64,000 nt of DNA from Serratia plymuthica. Its GTDB lineage: Bacteria; Pseudomonadota; Gammaproteobacteria; Enterobacterales; Enterobacteriaceae. A program made the position numbers and the translations under genes. Positions 30,943 through 40,841 of the stretch are shown here, piece by piece; position 1 is the stretch's first letter, and each line of letters starts with the position of its first letter. The notes beneath the pieces are model-generated. The model did no database searches. It was not told the origin of the DNA and saw only the letters and a list, made by a program, of their open reading frames with translations. The stretch covers positions 3,286,001 to 3,350,000 of the forward strand of contig NZ_CP068771.1 of assembly GCF_018336935.1 (NCBI RefSeq), given 5' to 3'.

Positions 30943-32575
30943 CATCTGCCTCCCGTTTCTCCCGTGCATCCAGCCCGCACAATCCCTGATAAACCCAACT
31001 GGTGAACTCGCTCTCGCGCAGCGCGTCACCCCAGGCGATCGGGCGTACGCCCTTCCAGCGTTCGTTGAGGAAATGCGACAACTGATCGATTGACTGTTGC
31101 GGGGTAGCGACGTTAAAGCGCGTCAATAGCCCGGCGGCGCGGCAGGCGCACAGCTCGCCCTGGCAAGTGCCCATGCCCACGCGGGTACGCCGGCGCAGAT
31201 CCACCAGATTATTGACGGTGAGGGAGTTCACCGCATAGCGCACCTCGCCGGCGGTGACCGCCTCGCATTCGCAGACCAGACTGTTGTCCAGCCGATTACC
31301 GGCCGGCACCAGGCTGGCGCGATCGCCGTGGCGATACACCGCCGAGCCACGAATACTGGCCGGCAACGCCACCACGCTGCGCACCGTTTCCTCCGCCGTC
31401 TGCCGGGAGCCGGGCAGCGGTTCCACTGCGGTAGTGCATGGGCTATCCAGCCCAAGCTTTTCACACACTTTATCGGTCGCCCACTGTGCCATCAGGCGAT
31501 AGGTCATCAACTTGCCGCCGGTGATGGTGATAAATCCTTCCAGCCCATCGCGGCTGGCATGATCGAGCAGCACGATGCCGCGGCTGACGTTACGGCCGCT
31601 GGGGTCGTCGTCGCTGGCCACCAGCGGCCGCACTCCGGCATAGGCGCGCAAAATGCGGGTTTGCGCCAGTTCCGGCGCCAGCAGCGCGCCTTCGCGGATC
31701 AGAATGTCCACCTCCTGCGGCGTCACCACCATATTGTCGATCTGGTCATAGTCGATGTGGGTGGAGGTGGTGCCAATCAGTGAGATGGTGTCGCCCGGCA
31801 CCAGAATGTCGGCGTCTGCCGGTTTGCGGCAACGGTTGATGACCATGTTGTTGATGCGGTGGCCGAGGATCAGCAATGCGCCCTTGGCCGGGAACATGCG
31901 GATGCGCAGATCGGCGTATTCCGCAATCTGCTGGCCCCAGATGCCGGCGGCGTTGACCACCACCTCGGCGTGGATATCGTAGCGGCGCGCAGCTTGATGG
32001 TCGAAAACGCGCACGCCGGTCACGCGGTCACCCACGCGCAACAAACCGACCACCTGATGATAGGTCAGGATCTGTGCGCCATGCTCGCGGGCATCGAGCA
32101 TATTGGCGGCGGTCAGGCGGAACGGGTCGACGGTGCCATCCGGCACCCGCACGGCGCCGATCAGCGCCGGGTTAGCCGCCGGCTCCAGGCGCAACGCCAG
32201 TTGCGGATCAATGGCTTCGGCGTTGATGCCGGCACTGTGGCAGGAAGCAATAAATTGTTGCTGGTAGGTCAACGAATCCTGCGGCAGGGTAATGAACAGC
32301 CCATCGGTACGCTCGATGCAGTGATGCGCGATGTGCTTGAGGATGCGGTTTTCTTCTATGCACTCACGCGCCGACTCGCCGTCGGTCACCGCATAGCGCG
32401 CTCCACTGTGCAACAAACCGTGGTTACGGCCAGTGGCGCCGGTGGCGATATCATGGCGCTCCAGCAGTATGCAACGCAGGCCACGACGCGCGCAGTCACG
32501 GGCAATGCCCGCTCCGGTTGCGCCGCCGCCAATGATTATCACATCCGTTTCGCTGTCCGGTGAATGGCTGCTCAT
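30932..32575 (-). CDS. glpA: Anaerobic glycerol-3-phosphate dehydrogenase subunit A
   Basis: Catalytic FAD subunit, 547 residues, oxidising glycerol-3-phosphate to dihydroxyacetone phosphate under anaerobic conditions. FAD motif DVIIIGGGATGAGIARDCARRG (about 11-32), then GATGRNHGLLHSGARY. A C-terminal BFD-like [2Fe-2S] region has CECEAVTAGEV and GTCQGELCACR. First gene of glpABC, divergent from glpT across a regulatory gap. Confidence 0.97.
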   Translation of the reverse strand: MSSHSPDSETDVIIIGGGATGAGIARDCARRGLRCILLERHDIATGATGRNHGLLHSGARYAVTDGESARECIEENRILKHIAHHCIERTDGLFITLPQDSLTYQQQFIASCHSAGINAEAIDPQLALRLEPAANPALIGAVRVPDGTVDPFRLTAANMLDAREHGAQILTYHQVVGLLRVGDRVTGVRVFDHQAARRYDIHAEVVVNAAGIWGQQIAEYADLRIRMFPAKGALLILGHRINNMVINRCRKPADADILVPGDTISLIGTTSTHIDYDQIDNMVVTPQEVDILIREGALLAPELAQTRILRAYAGVRPLVASDDDPSGRNVSRGIVLLDHASRDGLEGFITITGGKLMTYRLMAQWATDKVCEKLGLDSPCTTAVEPLPGSRQTAEETVRSVVALPASIRGSAVYRHGDRASLVPAGNRLDNSLVCECEAVTAGEVRYAVNSLTVNNLVDLRRRTRVGMGTCQGELCACRAAGLLTRFNVATPQQSIDQLSHFLNERWKGVRPIAWGDALRESEFTSWVYQGLCGLDAREKREADDAI

Positions 32576-32937
32576 GATGCTCCCTCAGGATCCGTGGTTA
32601 TTATCCTATTGGGTCACAGTTGCTGGGGTCTTTGTTTGATAAGGAACAATAACGAACTTAAAACGAAAACAAAATGTCCACAAAAAACCATGAATGTGAT
32701 CGGAATCACGATTTTTGGCCGTTTTTCTATTTCATAACGTTAACGAATCGCTCAAAATCCGCCGTAGTTTCATAAAAGTGTAACATTTGCGCCATTCATC
32801 ACAGCGACACCAGGCTGTTTTGACTAGGATGACGCTCGTTATGGAACAAAAAAACACCACATACGATATCCGCTCAATCATCAAATGAACGTAGACAATC
32901 ATATTGATGTGATAACTAAAAGCCATCGGAGGCGCTC
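32576..32937. promoter_or_regulatory. glpA-glpT divergent control region with a CRP site
   Basis: A strong CRP site TGTGA-TCGGAA-TCACG lies at 32695-32710, midway between the two start codons. Repeats of the AACGAA/AACG type around 32650-32670 and 32737-32752 look like GlpR half-sites but I did not score them. The E. coli glpA-glpT gap is controlled by CRP, GlpR, FNR and ArcA, so the same logic is likely. Confidence 0.75.
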
Positions 32938-34293
32938 ATGTTGAGTATTTTTAAGCCGGCAGCACACATTTCCCGTGTGCCGGTCGACAAAGTCGACCCG
33001 CTGTACCGTAAATTGCGCTGGCAAATATTTATGGGGATTTTCTTCGGTTACGCCGCCTACTACCTGGTGCGTAAGAACTTCACCCTGGCCATGCCGTATT
33101 TGATCGACCAGGGTTTCAGCCGCGGCGACCTCGGTTTCGCGCTGTCGGGTATTTCCATCGCCTACGGTTTTTCCAAATTCATCATGGGGTCGGTTTCCGA
33201 CCGCTCCAACCCACGCGTGTTTCTGCCTGCCGGCCTGATACTGGCTGCCGCAGTGATGTTGTTCATGGGCTTCGTTCCCTGGGCGACATCGAGCATCGCG
33301 GTCATGTTCGTGTTGCTGTTCCTGTGCGGTTGGTTCCAGGGCATGGGCTGGCCGCCTTGTGGCCGCACCATGGTGCACTGGTGGTCGCAGAAGGAGCGCG
33401 GCGGTATCGTTTCGGTCTGGAACTGCGCCCATAACGTGGGTGGCGGCCTGCCGCCGCTGTTGTTCCTGCTGGGCATGGCCTGGTTCAACGACTGGCACGC
33501 GGCGCTGTACATGCCGGCCTTCGGCGCCATTCTGGTGGCCCTGATCGCCTTTGCGCTGATGCGCGATACGCCGCAATCCTGTGGCCTGCCGCCGATCGAA
33601 GAATACAAAAACGATTACCCGGACGACTACAGCGAGAAAGCGGAAGAAGAGCTGACCGCCAAGCAGATCTTCATGCAATACATTCTGCCGAACAAGCTGC
33701 TGTGGTACATCGCCGTGGCCAACGTGTTCGTTTACCTGCTGCGTTACGGCATTCTGGACTGGTCACCGACCTACCTGAAAGAAGTGAAGCATTTCGCGCT
33801 GGATAAGTCTTCCTGGGCCTACTTCCTGTACGAATACGCCGGTATTCCGGGCACCCTGCTGTGCGGCTGGATGTCGGACAAAGTGTTCAAAGGCAATCGC
33901 GGCGCCACCGGCGTGTTCTTTATGACGCTGGTGACCATCGCTACCGTCGTTTACTGGCTCAACCCGGTCGGTAATCCTGGCATCGACATGGCCTGCATGA
34001 TCACCATCGGCTTCCTGATTTACGGCCCGGTGATGTTGATCGGCCTGCATGCGCTGGAACTGGCACCGAAGAAAGCGGCCGGTACCGCAGCGGGCTTCAC
34101 CGGTCTGTTCGGTTACCTGGGCGGTTCCGTTGCGGCCAGCGCCATCGTCGGTTACACCGTGGACTACTTCGGTTGGGACGGCGGCTTTATGGTGATGATT
34201 GGCGGCAGTATCGGCGCGGTAGTGCTGCTGTTGCTGACCATGCTGAGCGAGAAAAAGCACCACGCAGAAATCGCAGCCAACAAACGCGGCTAA
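32938..34293 (+). CDS. glpT: Glycerol-3-phosphate:phosphate antiporter GlpT
   Basis: Major-facilitator antiporter of the inner membrane, 451 residues with twelve hydrophobic segments. The N-terminus [29 protein letters not shown], Arg45-equivalent in YYLVRKNF, and [20 protein letters not shown] are diagnostic of the organophosphate:phosphate antiporter family. It also imports fosfomycin in E. coli. Followed by glpQ after a short hairpin terminator. Confidence 0.97.
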   Translation: MLSIFKPAAHISRVPVDKVDPLYRKLRWQIFMGIFFGYAAYYLVRKNFTLAMPYLIDQGFSRGDLGFALSGISIAYGFSKFIMGSVSDRSNPRVFLPAGLILAAAVMLFMGFVPWATSSIAVMFVLLFLCGWFQGMGWPPCGRTMVHWWSQKERGGIVSVWNCAHNVGGGLPPLLFLLGMAWFNDWHAALYMPAFGAILVALIAFALMRDTPQSCGLPPIEEYKNDYPDDYSEKAEEELTAKQIFMQYILPNKLLWYIAVANVFVYLLRYGILDWSPTYLKEVKHFALDKSSWAYFLYEYAGIPGTLLCGWMSDKVFKGNRGATGVFFMTLVTIATVVYWLNPVGNPGIDMACMITIGFLIYGPVMLIGLHALELAPKKAAGTAAGFTGLFGYLGGSVAASAIVGYTVDYFGWDGGFMVMIGGSIGAVVLLLLTMLSEKKHHAEIAANKRG

Positions 34294-34318
34294 GCGTCAT
34301 ACAAATTTCGCATTATTT

Positions 34319-34343
34319 AAAGGCCGCGCTGCGGCCTTTTTAT
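34319..34343 (+). terminator. Intrinsic terminator between glpT and glpQ
   Basis: AAAGGCCGC-GCT-GCGGCC followed by TTTTTATT, a classic terminator placed only 33 bp before the glpQ start. It probably limits read-through so that glpQ is expressed below glpT. Confidence 0.85.
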
Positions 34344-34375
34344 TGCCCTGCACCTACAACATGGAGAATTACAGA

Positions 34376-35455
34376 ATGCGGACTCAAGTCAAAGCCCTGC
34401 TGACAGGGATCATCCTGGCCACCTCAATGGTCAGTGCCGTACAGGCGGCGGACAAGGTGGTGATCGCCCACCGTGGCGCCAGCGGCTATCTGCCGGAACA
34501 CACGCTGCCGGCGAAGGCGATGGCCTACGCGCAGGGTGCGGACTTCCTCGAGCAGGACCTGGTGATGACCAAGGACAACGAGCTGGTGGTGCTGCATGAC
34601 CATTACCTCGATCGCGTTACCGACGTGGCCGAGCGCTTCCCGAGCCGGGCACGCAAAGACGGCCGTTATTACGCCATCGACTTTACCCTGGCGGAAATCA
34701 AGTCGCTGAAGTTCACGGAAGGCTTTGAGATCGAAAACGGCAAAAAGGTGCAGGGCTACCCTGGCCGCTTCCCGATGGGCAAATCGGACTTCCGCGTCCA
34801 TACCTTCCAGGAAGAGATCGAATTTGTGCAGGGGCTGAACCATTCGACCGGCAAAAACATCGGTATTTACCCGGAAATCAAGGCGCCGTGGTTCCACAAG
34901 CAGGAAAGCAAGGATATCTCCAGCAAAGTGCTGGCGGTGTTGAAGCAGTATGGTTACACCGGCAAGGGCGACAATGTTTATCTGCAATGCTTCGACGCCA
35001 ACGAACTGAAGCGGATTAAAACCGAACTGGAACCGAAGATGGGCATGGATCTGAAGCTGATCCAACTGATCGCCTACAACAAGTGGCAGGAAACCTATGA
35101 GCAGAAAGCCGACGGCAAATGGGTGGAATACGACTATGACTGGATGTTCAAGCCGGGCGCGATGAAGCAGATTGCCCAGTACGCCGACGGCATCGGGCCG
35201 GACTACCACATGCTGGTGGAAGCGGAGAAATCCAAACCGGGCCACGTGGTGCTGACCGATATGGTGAAAGAAGCCCATGCCAACAAGCTGGCGGTGCATC
35301 CGTTCACCATCCGCGCCGATGCGCTGCCAAACTACGTGACCGACGTGAATCAGTTGTACGACGTGATTTACAACCAGGCGGGCGTTGATGGCGTGTTCAC
35401 CGACTTCCCCGACAAGGGCGTGCAGTTCCTGCAAAAGCAGGGCCAGCACAAGTAA
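34376..35455 (+). CDS. glpQ: Periplasmic glycerophosphodiester phosphodiesterase GlpQ
   Basis: Periplasmic enzyme of 359 residues that releases glycerol-3-phosphate from glycerophosphodiesters. Signal peptide MRTQVKALLTGIILATSMVSAVQA is followed by the active-site HRGASGYLPEHT and the metal/acid motif FLEQDLVMTKDNELVVLHDHYLDR. Start at 34376 has GGAG nine nucleotides upstream. The product feeds GlpT encoded just before it, and the Ugp importer at the window's left end. Confidence 0.96.
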   Translation: MRTQVKALLTGIILATSMVSAVQAADKVVIAHRGASGYLPEHTLPAKAMAYAQGADFLEQDLVMTKDNELVVLHDHYLDRVTDVAERFPSRARKDGRYYAIDFTLAEIKSLKFTEGFEIENGKKVQGYPGRFPMGKSDFRVHTFQEEIEFVQGLNHSTGKNIGIYPEIKAPWFHKQESKDISSKVLAVLKQYGYTGKGDNVYLQCFDANELKRIKTELEPKMGMDLKLIQLIAYNKWQETYEQKADGKWVEYDYDWMFKPGAMKQIAQYADGIGPDYHMLVEAEKSKPGHVVLTDMVKEAHANKLAVHPFTIRADALPNYVTDVNQLYDVIYNQAGVDGVFTDFPDKGVQFLQKQGQHK

Positions 35456-35460
35456 CCCGG

Positions 35461-35489
35461 ACAAGGGCGCCGCAAGGCGCCCTTGTTGT
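35461..35489. terminator. Terminator between convergent glpQ and yigL
   Basis: Perfect stem ACAAGGGCGCC / GGCGCCCTTGT with a stable GCAA tetraloop, followed by TGTTT on the plus strand. Confidence 0.8.
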
Positions 35490-35490
35490 T

Positions 35491-36288
35491 TCAGAGATAC
35501 ATCTTGCGCAGGTAGTGCGGCACCGCATCGTCGGCATTGGAGCCAATCACTTCCAGCTCCGGCAGCTTGTCTTTCAGGCGCTGGTGCGCGTCGCGCATAA
35601 TGCAGCCCTTGCCGGCCATCGCCAGCATTTCCAGATCATTCATGCCGTCACCGAAAGCGATGCACTCTTTCAGCGAATAGCCGATGATTTTGGCCACTTC
35701 TTCCAGCGCATGCCCTTTGGATACGCCGCCCGCCATCACTTCCAGACAGGTCGGGAACGAGAAACTGACGTTCACCCGATCGCCCCAGCGCGCATTGATG
35801 GCATCTTCCAGCGGCAGCAGCTTTTCATGGTCGTCACAGGTAAAGTACACCTTGCACACGCCGTCGGTCTCCAGCAGGCCCGGTTCAAACAGCTGATACC
35901 GGAAGATCGATTCCCGGAAGAACTCCTCCTGCTCCGGGCTTTCCCGGTTGATGAACCAGTCGTCGTTGCGGTAGACGTTGGTGGTGATGTCCGCATCATC
36001 GTGCATCATGCCGTAGAGATCGCGGGCGATGTCTTCCGCCAGGTTATGGCTGAAAATCAGCTCACCGGCGGTGTTATGCACGCGGGCACCGTTGGAGGTG
36101 ATCATAAAGGCGCTGATATCGAGGTTATCGCGGATCTGCGAAACGTCGATGTGATGCCGGCCAGTGGCAAACACAAAGTGCACGTCACGCTGGGTCAGCA
36201 GCTTCAACGTCTCTTTGGCATAAGGCGACAGGGTATGGTCAGGTGATAGCAGCGTGCCATCTAAATCGGAAGCGACAACGTGATACAT
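35491..36288 (-). CDS. yigL: HAD-family sugar/pyridoxal phosphate phosphatase YigL
   Basis: Cytoplasmic HAD phosphatase of the Cof type, 265 residues. Motif I is ASDLDGTLLSPDHT (Asp8 and Asp10), motif II FATGRHH, motif III SKGHALEEVAK and motif IV FGDGMNDLEML. Near-identical in layout to E. coli YigL (266 residues), which dephosphorylates pyridoxal phosphate and sugar phosphates. Downstream of pldB on the same strand, 11 bp apart. Confidence 0.94.
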   Translation of the reverse strand: MYHVVASDLDGTLLSPDHTLSPYAKETLKLLTQRDVHFVFATGRHHIDVSQIRDNLDISAFMITSNGARVHNTAGELIFSHNLAEDIARDLYGMMHDDADITTNVYRNDDWFINRESPEQEEFFRESIFRYQLFEPGLLETDGVCKVYFTCDDHEKLLPLEDAINARWGDRVNVSFSFPTCLEVMAGGVSKGHALEEVAKIIGYSLKECIAFGDGMNDLEMLAMAGKGCIMRDAHQRLKDKLPELEVIGSNADDAVPHYLRKMYL

Positions 36289-36299
36289 AAGGATATGTT

Positions 36300-37337
36300 C
36301 TAACCTCTGATGGAGTGGTCGGCGGCAGGGGCGCCACCTAAGTGTTGAGCAAAGAAACGCAGGATTGCGTTCAATGCTTCGGCGCGCATCGCGTCCCGCT
36401 CGAACAGGATCTCATGGCGTGCGCCTTGGATAACCCGCGGTTTCCCCCCTTCGCAAGGGTGCCCCGCGTCTGACAGTGCCTGACAAAAAGCCTGCTGGGA
36501 AGGGTTGTCGACCACCCGTTCCTCGCCGGCCTGCAATAATAACAGCGGTGTGGTGATTTTAGCCGCCTGCGCGACAATCTGCCGCCCGGCCTGAATGCTT
36601 TCTCTTACCCAGTGGTAGGTAGGGCCACCCACCTGCAACTCGGGGTAATCGGCGTAATAGCGCAAACAGCGGCGATAACGTTCACGGCTGTGGGTCAATA
36701 CGTTGACCACATAGGGCAGCGGCCGCCACTGGCCGGTGCCTATCGCATAGTAATCGCGCACCGCCGGGTGTTTCTCTACCCAGTTAAGGATCCGGTCCGC
36801 CATCCAGCCCGGCATCGGCAGATGAATGCCGAACATCGGCGCGCAAAACGCAGCGGCGTCAAACGCCTGCGGTTGACGGGCCAGAAACTGCGCCAGTATC
36901 GCGCCGCCCATCGAATGCGACAGCGCAAAATGCTGCAGGTAACCGTGCGGCACCACTTGCTGCTGATAAAACTGAGCGAAATCGTCAATATAATCGGTAA
37001 AGCTTACCACATGACCGCGGTGCGTATCAGCCAGCAAGCGGCCAGAACGACCTTGCCCGCGATGATCGAGAATCATCACATCAAAACCGCAATGGAACAG
37101 ATCGTAGGCAACTTCTGGATATTTAACGTAACTTTCGATACGGCCGGGGCTGATCACCACCACCCGCTGATGACGCGATGAGCTGAAACGCACGAAGCGG
37201 ATCGGCACGCCGCCCACGCCACTGAACTCGCCCTCCTCCCGCAGCCGCCAAAAGTCCAGCAGCGGGCCGGTAGCGAAAGCAGCGAACTGCGTTTCACGCA
37301 TTAACCAGTCATCGGTGCCTTGAGTGAACGACGTCAT
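36300..37337 (-). CDS. pldB: Lysophospholipase L2
   Basis: Alpha/beta hydrolase, 345 residues, that degrades lysophospholipids at the inner membrane. The nucleophile elbow is SHSMGG (about residue 142 for the Ser), with oxyanion region ISPGRIESYVKY, Asp near ERVVDNPS and His in GARHEILFERD. Start MTSFTQGTDDWLMRE at 37337 chosen by family; the frame is open to 37388 without support. pldB-yigL order as in E. coli. Confidence 0.94.
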   Translation of the reverse strand: MTSFTQGTDDWLMRETQFAAFATGPLLDFWRLREEGEFSGVGGVPIRFVRFSSSRHQRVVVISPGRIESYVKYPEVAYDLFHCGFDVMILDHRGQGRSGRLLADTHRGHVVSFTDYIDDFAQFYQQQVVPHGYLQHFALSHSMGGAILAQFLARQPQAFDAAAFCAPMFGIHLPMPGWMADRILNWVEKHPAVRDYYAIGTGQWRPLPYVVNVLTHSRERYRRCLRYYADYPELQVGGPTYHWVRESIQAGRQIVAQAAKITTPLLLLQAGEERVVDNPSQQAFCQALSDAGHPCEGGKPRVIQGARHEILFERDAMRAEALNAILRFFAQHLGGAPAADHSIRG

Positions 37338-37473
37338 TGAGAGCTTTTCCCTGAGCCGCCAGCGGCAAAAATGTGGCCTCTGGCACAAGAAATAATACTA
37401 GCGTATTGTGATTTCAGTCTTACAAGAACCGAGCCTATTTTGGCACAAATTGATACTTTCAGGGAGCCTTACG

Positions 37474-38094
37474 ATGACCTTGGACTGGTGGTTAACCTAT
37501 CTGCTGACAACCCTTATCCTGAGCCTGTCACCCGGTTCAGGCGCAATCAACACCATGAGCACCGGTATCAGCCACGGGTATCGCGGCGCGGCGGCATCCA
37601 TCGCCGGGCTGCAGGTCGGGTTGAGTCTGCATATCGTGCTGGTGGGCATTGGCCTCGGCGCGTTGGTCTCTCAGTCGCTGATGGCATTTGAATTGCTGAA
37701 ATGGTTCGGCGCCGCCTATCTGGTATGGCTCGGTATCCAGCAGTGGCGCGCTGCCGGTTCGTTGGATCTGCATACGCTGGCGGGTACCCTGCCGCGCCGC
37801 CGTTTGTTCCGCCGCGCGGTGCTGGTCAATCTGACCAACCCGAAGAGCATCGTGTTTCTGGCCGCACTGTTCCCGCAGTTTATTTTACCCAACCAGCCGC
37901 AGGCCGAGCAGTATCTGATACTCGGCGTGACCACCGTGGCGGTGGATATTGTGGTGATGATCGGTTACGCCACCCTGGCTAAGCGCATTGCCGGCTGGCT
38001 GAAGACGCCGCGCCAAATGCAGTTGCTGAACCGCATCTTCGGTTCGCTGTTTATTCTGGTGGCCGGGTTATTGGCGACGGCCAGAAAGGCCTGA
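37474..38094 (+). CDS. rhtB: Homoserine/homoserine lactone efflux protein RhtB
   Basis: LysE-family exporter, 206 residues with about six hydrophobic segments, the same length as E. coli RhtB. Family motif [22 protein letters not shown] near residues 18-39 and [17 protein letters not shown]. Start at 37474 follows AGGGAG. Divergent from pldB and convergent with rhtC. Confidence 0.94.
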   Translation: MTLDWWLTYLLTTLILSLSPGSGAINTMSTGISHGYRGAAASIAGLQVGLSLHIVLVGIGLGALVSQSLMAFELLKWFGAAYLVWLGIQQWRAAGSLDLHTLAGTLPRRRLFRRAVLVNLTNPKSIVFLAALFPQFILPNQPQAEQYLILGVTTVAVDIVVMIGYATLAKRIAGWLKTPRQMQLLNRIFGSLFILVAGLLATARKA

Positions 38095-38103
38095 GAATTC
38101 AAT

Positions 38104-38225
38104 GTTAGGCGTTATTGTCGCCGGCAGGTTGGACTCGAGCAGCGCACAGGACCCGGAGCCTACATAAAGTACCTGAGGAGTCCGGGCGCTGTCCGGACTC
38201 AACCTGGCAAGTAAAATAGCCTAAC
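38104..38225. repeat. Palindromic intergenic repeat, family 2, copy between rhtB and rhtC
   Basis: Imperfect palindrome of about 122 bp from GTTAGGC to GCCTAAC, with the core CAGCGCACAGGACCCGGAGC shared with the copy at 2124-2263 and inner arms CAGGTTG / CAACCTG. Its right end contains the rhtC stop codon (TAG read 38223-38221). Confidence 0.75.
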
Positions 38226-38847
38226 GGGTAAAGATCAGATGCAGACCAAAGCCGGTGAACAGCACGCCCGCCAGCCCGTCGATCCATTTCGCCAAACGCT
38301 GATAGCCGCGGCGCATCGCCGGCAACGCAAACACTACCGCCACCAGGCTGAACCAGACAAAGGTCTCGGCGATAATCAGCAGGAACAAGCCCCAGCGCGC
38401 GCCGGCGCCCACGTCGTCACCGACAAACAGCGAGAACACGCTGCCGAAATAGATAACCGCTTTCGGGTTTGAAAGGTTGGTCAGGAAACCGCGGATAAAG
38501 CTGCGTCCGGCCTTTGGCAACGCCACTTTCACTTCTTGCGCCGGCACCGATTGGGCGTTCTGGGAACGTGCGGAACGCAACAGTTGCCAGCCCATCCAGC
38601 ATAAGTAAAGCCCACCGCCGACCATGATGATCTGGTGCAGCCAGGCCATTTTCTGCAAGATCAGGTGCAAGCCCATCAGCGCAACCCCCGCCCACACCAC
38701 GATACCCAGTGAAATGCCCACTACGCCCATCATCGCCTCGCGGCGCGAGCGGCTGGCGGCGGTTTGCGAAACAAAAAAGAAGTCCGGCCCCGGGCTCATC
38801 AACGCAATCAGGTGCACCAGCGCCACGGTCAGAAACAGCATCAGCAT
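38221..38847 (-). CDS. rhtC: Threonine efflux protein RhtC
   Basis: LysE-family exporter, 208 residues. The signature ALMSPGPDFFFVSQTAASRSRREA is at 16-39 and LTNLSNPKAVIYFGSVFSLF lies mid-protein. Start ATG at 38847 is 12 bp from the recQ stop, so it may be co-transcribed with recQ. Its stop codon lies inside a palindromic repeat end. Confidence 0.94.
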   Translation of the reverse strand: MLMLFLTVALVHLIALMSPGPDFFFVSQTAASRSRREAMMGVVGISLGIVVWAGVALMGLHLILQKMAWLHQIIMVGGGLYLCWMGWQLLRSARSQNAQSVPAQEVKVALPKAGRSFIRGFLTNLSNPKAVIYFGSVFSLFVGDDVGAGARWGLFLLIIAETFVWFSLVAVVFALPAMRRGYQRLAKWIDGLAGVLFTGFGLHLIFTR

Positions 38848-38859
38848 GATTTATTGCCC

Positions 38860-40692
38860 TTATTCTTCGTCATTATCGAGGTGATCGCGGATCATCGCCA
38901 TAAACGGGGCGCCGAAACGCTCCAGTTTGCGCTGGCCAACGCCGTTAACGCTAAGCAGGTCGCCGGCCTTGATCGGCATCTGCTCCGCCATTTCCAACAG
39001 CGTGGCATCGTTAAACACCACGTAAGGCGGGATATTTTCTTCGTCGGCAATCGATTTGCGCAGCTTGCGCAGTTTGGCAAACAGCTTGCGATCGTAATTG
39101 CCGCCGTAGGATTTCTGGTTGGCGCTGCCACGCGACTTCAGGCTCTGAATACGCGGCACCGCCAGTTGCAACTCCAGCTCACCACGCAACACCGGGCGCG
39201 CGGCCTCGGTCAATTGCAGCGCCGAGTGCATGGCGATGTTCTGGGTAATAAACCCCAGGTGGATCAGTTGACGCAGCACGCTGGTCCAGTGCTCGGTCGT
39301 CTGCTCGCGGCCGATGCCGTACACCGGCAACTTGTCGTGCCCGTATTCGCGGATGCGCTGGTTATTGGAACCGCGCAGCACTTCGACAATATAGCCCAGG
39401 CCGAACCGCTGGCCGACGCGATACACGCAAGACAGCGCCTTGCGTGCGTCTTCCAGCCCGTCATAGCGCTTGGGGGGATCGAGGCAGATATCGCAGTTGC
39501 CGCAATTTTGCTGCTTGCCCTCGCCAAAGTAATTGAGCAACACCAAACGACGGCAGGTTTGCGCTTCGGCGAAAGCCCCCATGGCGTTCAGCTTGTGGCG
39601 CTCGATATCCAGCTGCTGCCCGGCCGGTTTCTCTTCCAGGCAACGGCGCAGCCAGGCCATGTCGGCCGGGTCATACAACAGGATCGCTTCGGCCGGCAGG
39701 CCATCACGCCCGGCACGGCCGGTTTCCTGATAGTAGGACTCGATATTGCGCGGGATATCGAAGTGCACCACGAAACGCACGTTGGGTTTGTTGATGCCCA
39801 TGCCGAAGGCGACGGTGGCTACCACCACCTGTAAATCGTCACGCTGGAACGCTTCCTGCACCTGCGCGCGGCGATCGTTGTCCAGCCCGGCATGGTAGGC
39901 GCCCACGCTCAGCCCGCGGCTCTGCAAACGCGCGGTGGTGTCTTCCACCTTGGCGCGGCTGTTGCAGTAAATGATGCCGCTCTTGCCGCGTTGGTCCTGC
40001 ACGAAGCGCCACAGCTGATCGAGCGGCTTGAACTTCTCCACCAGCGTATAGCGAATATTTGGACGGTCGAAGCTGCTGACCTGCACCAACGGATCGTGCA
40101 GCGCCAACAGGCGCACGATGTCGCCACGGGTAGACTCGTCGGCGGTCGCGGTCAGGGCAATCACCGGCATCGTCGGGAAGCGCTGCTTCAGCTGACCCAA
40201 CGCGCGGTATTCAGGACGGAAATCATGGCCCCACTGCGAAATGCAGTGCGCCTCGTCCACCGCCAAGAGCGCCGGCGGACAGTGGTCGAGCAAATCGAGG
40301 AAGCTGTCCATCATCAGCCGTTCGGGGGCGATATACAGCATTTTGATCTGCCCGCTGCGGCAACCCGCCATGACTTCCAGCTGCTGCTCGCGCGTCTGCG
40401 TCGAGTTATAGCAGGCGGCGGAAACGCCATAAGCCAGCAGTTGATCGACCTGATCTTTCATCAGCGAGATCAAGGGGGAAACCACTAACGTCAGGCCATC
40501 CATCACCAGCGCCGGGATTTGATAGCACAACGATTTACCGCCGCCGGTCGGCATGACCACCAGACAATCCAGCCCGCCGATCGCCGCGTTGATAATCGTT
40601 TGTTGACCCGGTCGGAATTGCTGGTAGCCAAAGGTATCGCGCAATACCTGCTCTGCCAGCAACTCTTTGTTTATCACTGCTGCGGTTGACAC
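38860..40692 (-). CDS. recQ: ATP-dependent DNA helicase RecQ
   Basis: 3'-5' DNA helicase, 610 residues, acting in the RecF pathway and in suppressing illegitimate recombination. Walker [19 protein letters not shown] box [18 protein letters not shown], motif [14 protein letters not shown], zinc cysteines [26 protein letters not shown], and C-terminal HRDC domain ending near residue 600. GTG start at 40692 has GGGGAAG upstream; an alternative GTG is at 40704. A full ERIC begins about 20 bp before the start. Confidence 0.96.
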   Translation of the reverse strand: MSTAAVINKELLAEQVLRDTFGYQQFRPGQQTIINAAIGGLDCLVVMPTGGGKSLCYQIPALVMDGLTLVVSPLISLMKDQVDQLLAYGVSAACYNSTQTREQQLEVMAGCRSGQIKMLYIAPERLMMDSFLDLLDHCPPALLAVDEAHCISQWGHDFRPEYRALGQLKQRFPTMPVIALTATADESTRGDIVRLLALHDPLVQVSSFDRPNIRYTLVEKFKPLDQLWRFVQDQRGKSGIIYCNSRAKVEDTTARLQSRGLSVGAYHAGLDNDRRAQVQEAFQRDDLQVVVATVAFGMGINKPNVRFVVHFDIPRNIESYYQETGRAGRDGLPAEAILLYDPADMAWLRRCLEEKPAGQQLDIERHKLNAMGAFAEAQTCRRLVLLNYFGEGKQQNCGNCDICLDPPKRYDGLEDARKALSCVYRVGQRFGLGYIVEVLRGSNNQRIREYGHDKLPVYGIGREQTTEHWTSVLRQLIHLGFITQNIAMHSALQLTEAARPVLRGELELQLAVPRIQSLKSRGSANQKSYGGNYDRKLFAKLRKLRKSIADEENIPPYVVFNDATLLEMAEQMPIKAGDLLSVNGVGQRKLERFGAPFMAMIRDHLDNDEE

Positions 40693-40713
40693 ACACTTCC
40701 CCACTTTGAACTA

Positions 40714-40840
40714 TATACCCAAAGTAATTGGAGCTGCGGCAAGGCGGCAAGTACGTGAGTCCCCGGGAGCTTGGCCAACCAAGTGACCGGGGTGAGTGTA
40801 CGCAGCCAACACAGCAGCAGCTTCAAGTACGCAGGGTATG
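40714..40840. repeat. ERIC element between recQ and pldA
   Basis: 127 bp from TATACCC to GGGTATG with the ERIC core (CCCCGGGAGCTTGGCCAAC, CAAGTGACCGGGGTGAG). It ends 1 nt from the pldA stop codon (TAA read 40844-40842). It also occupies the place where the recQ promoter should be. Confidence 0.92.
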
Positions 40841-40841
40841 A

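Noticed and set aside
34376..35455. glpQ as the cytoplasmic ugpQ
   Set aside because: The clear signal peptide and the position after glpT indicate the periplasmic enzyme.
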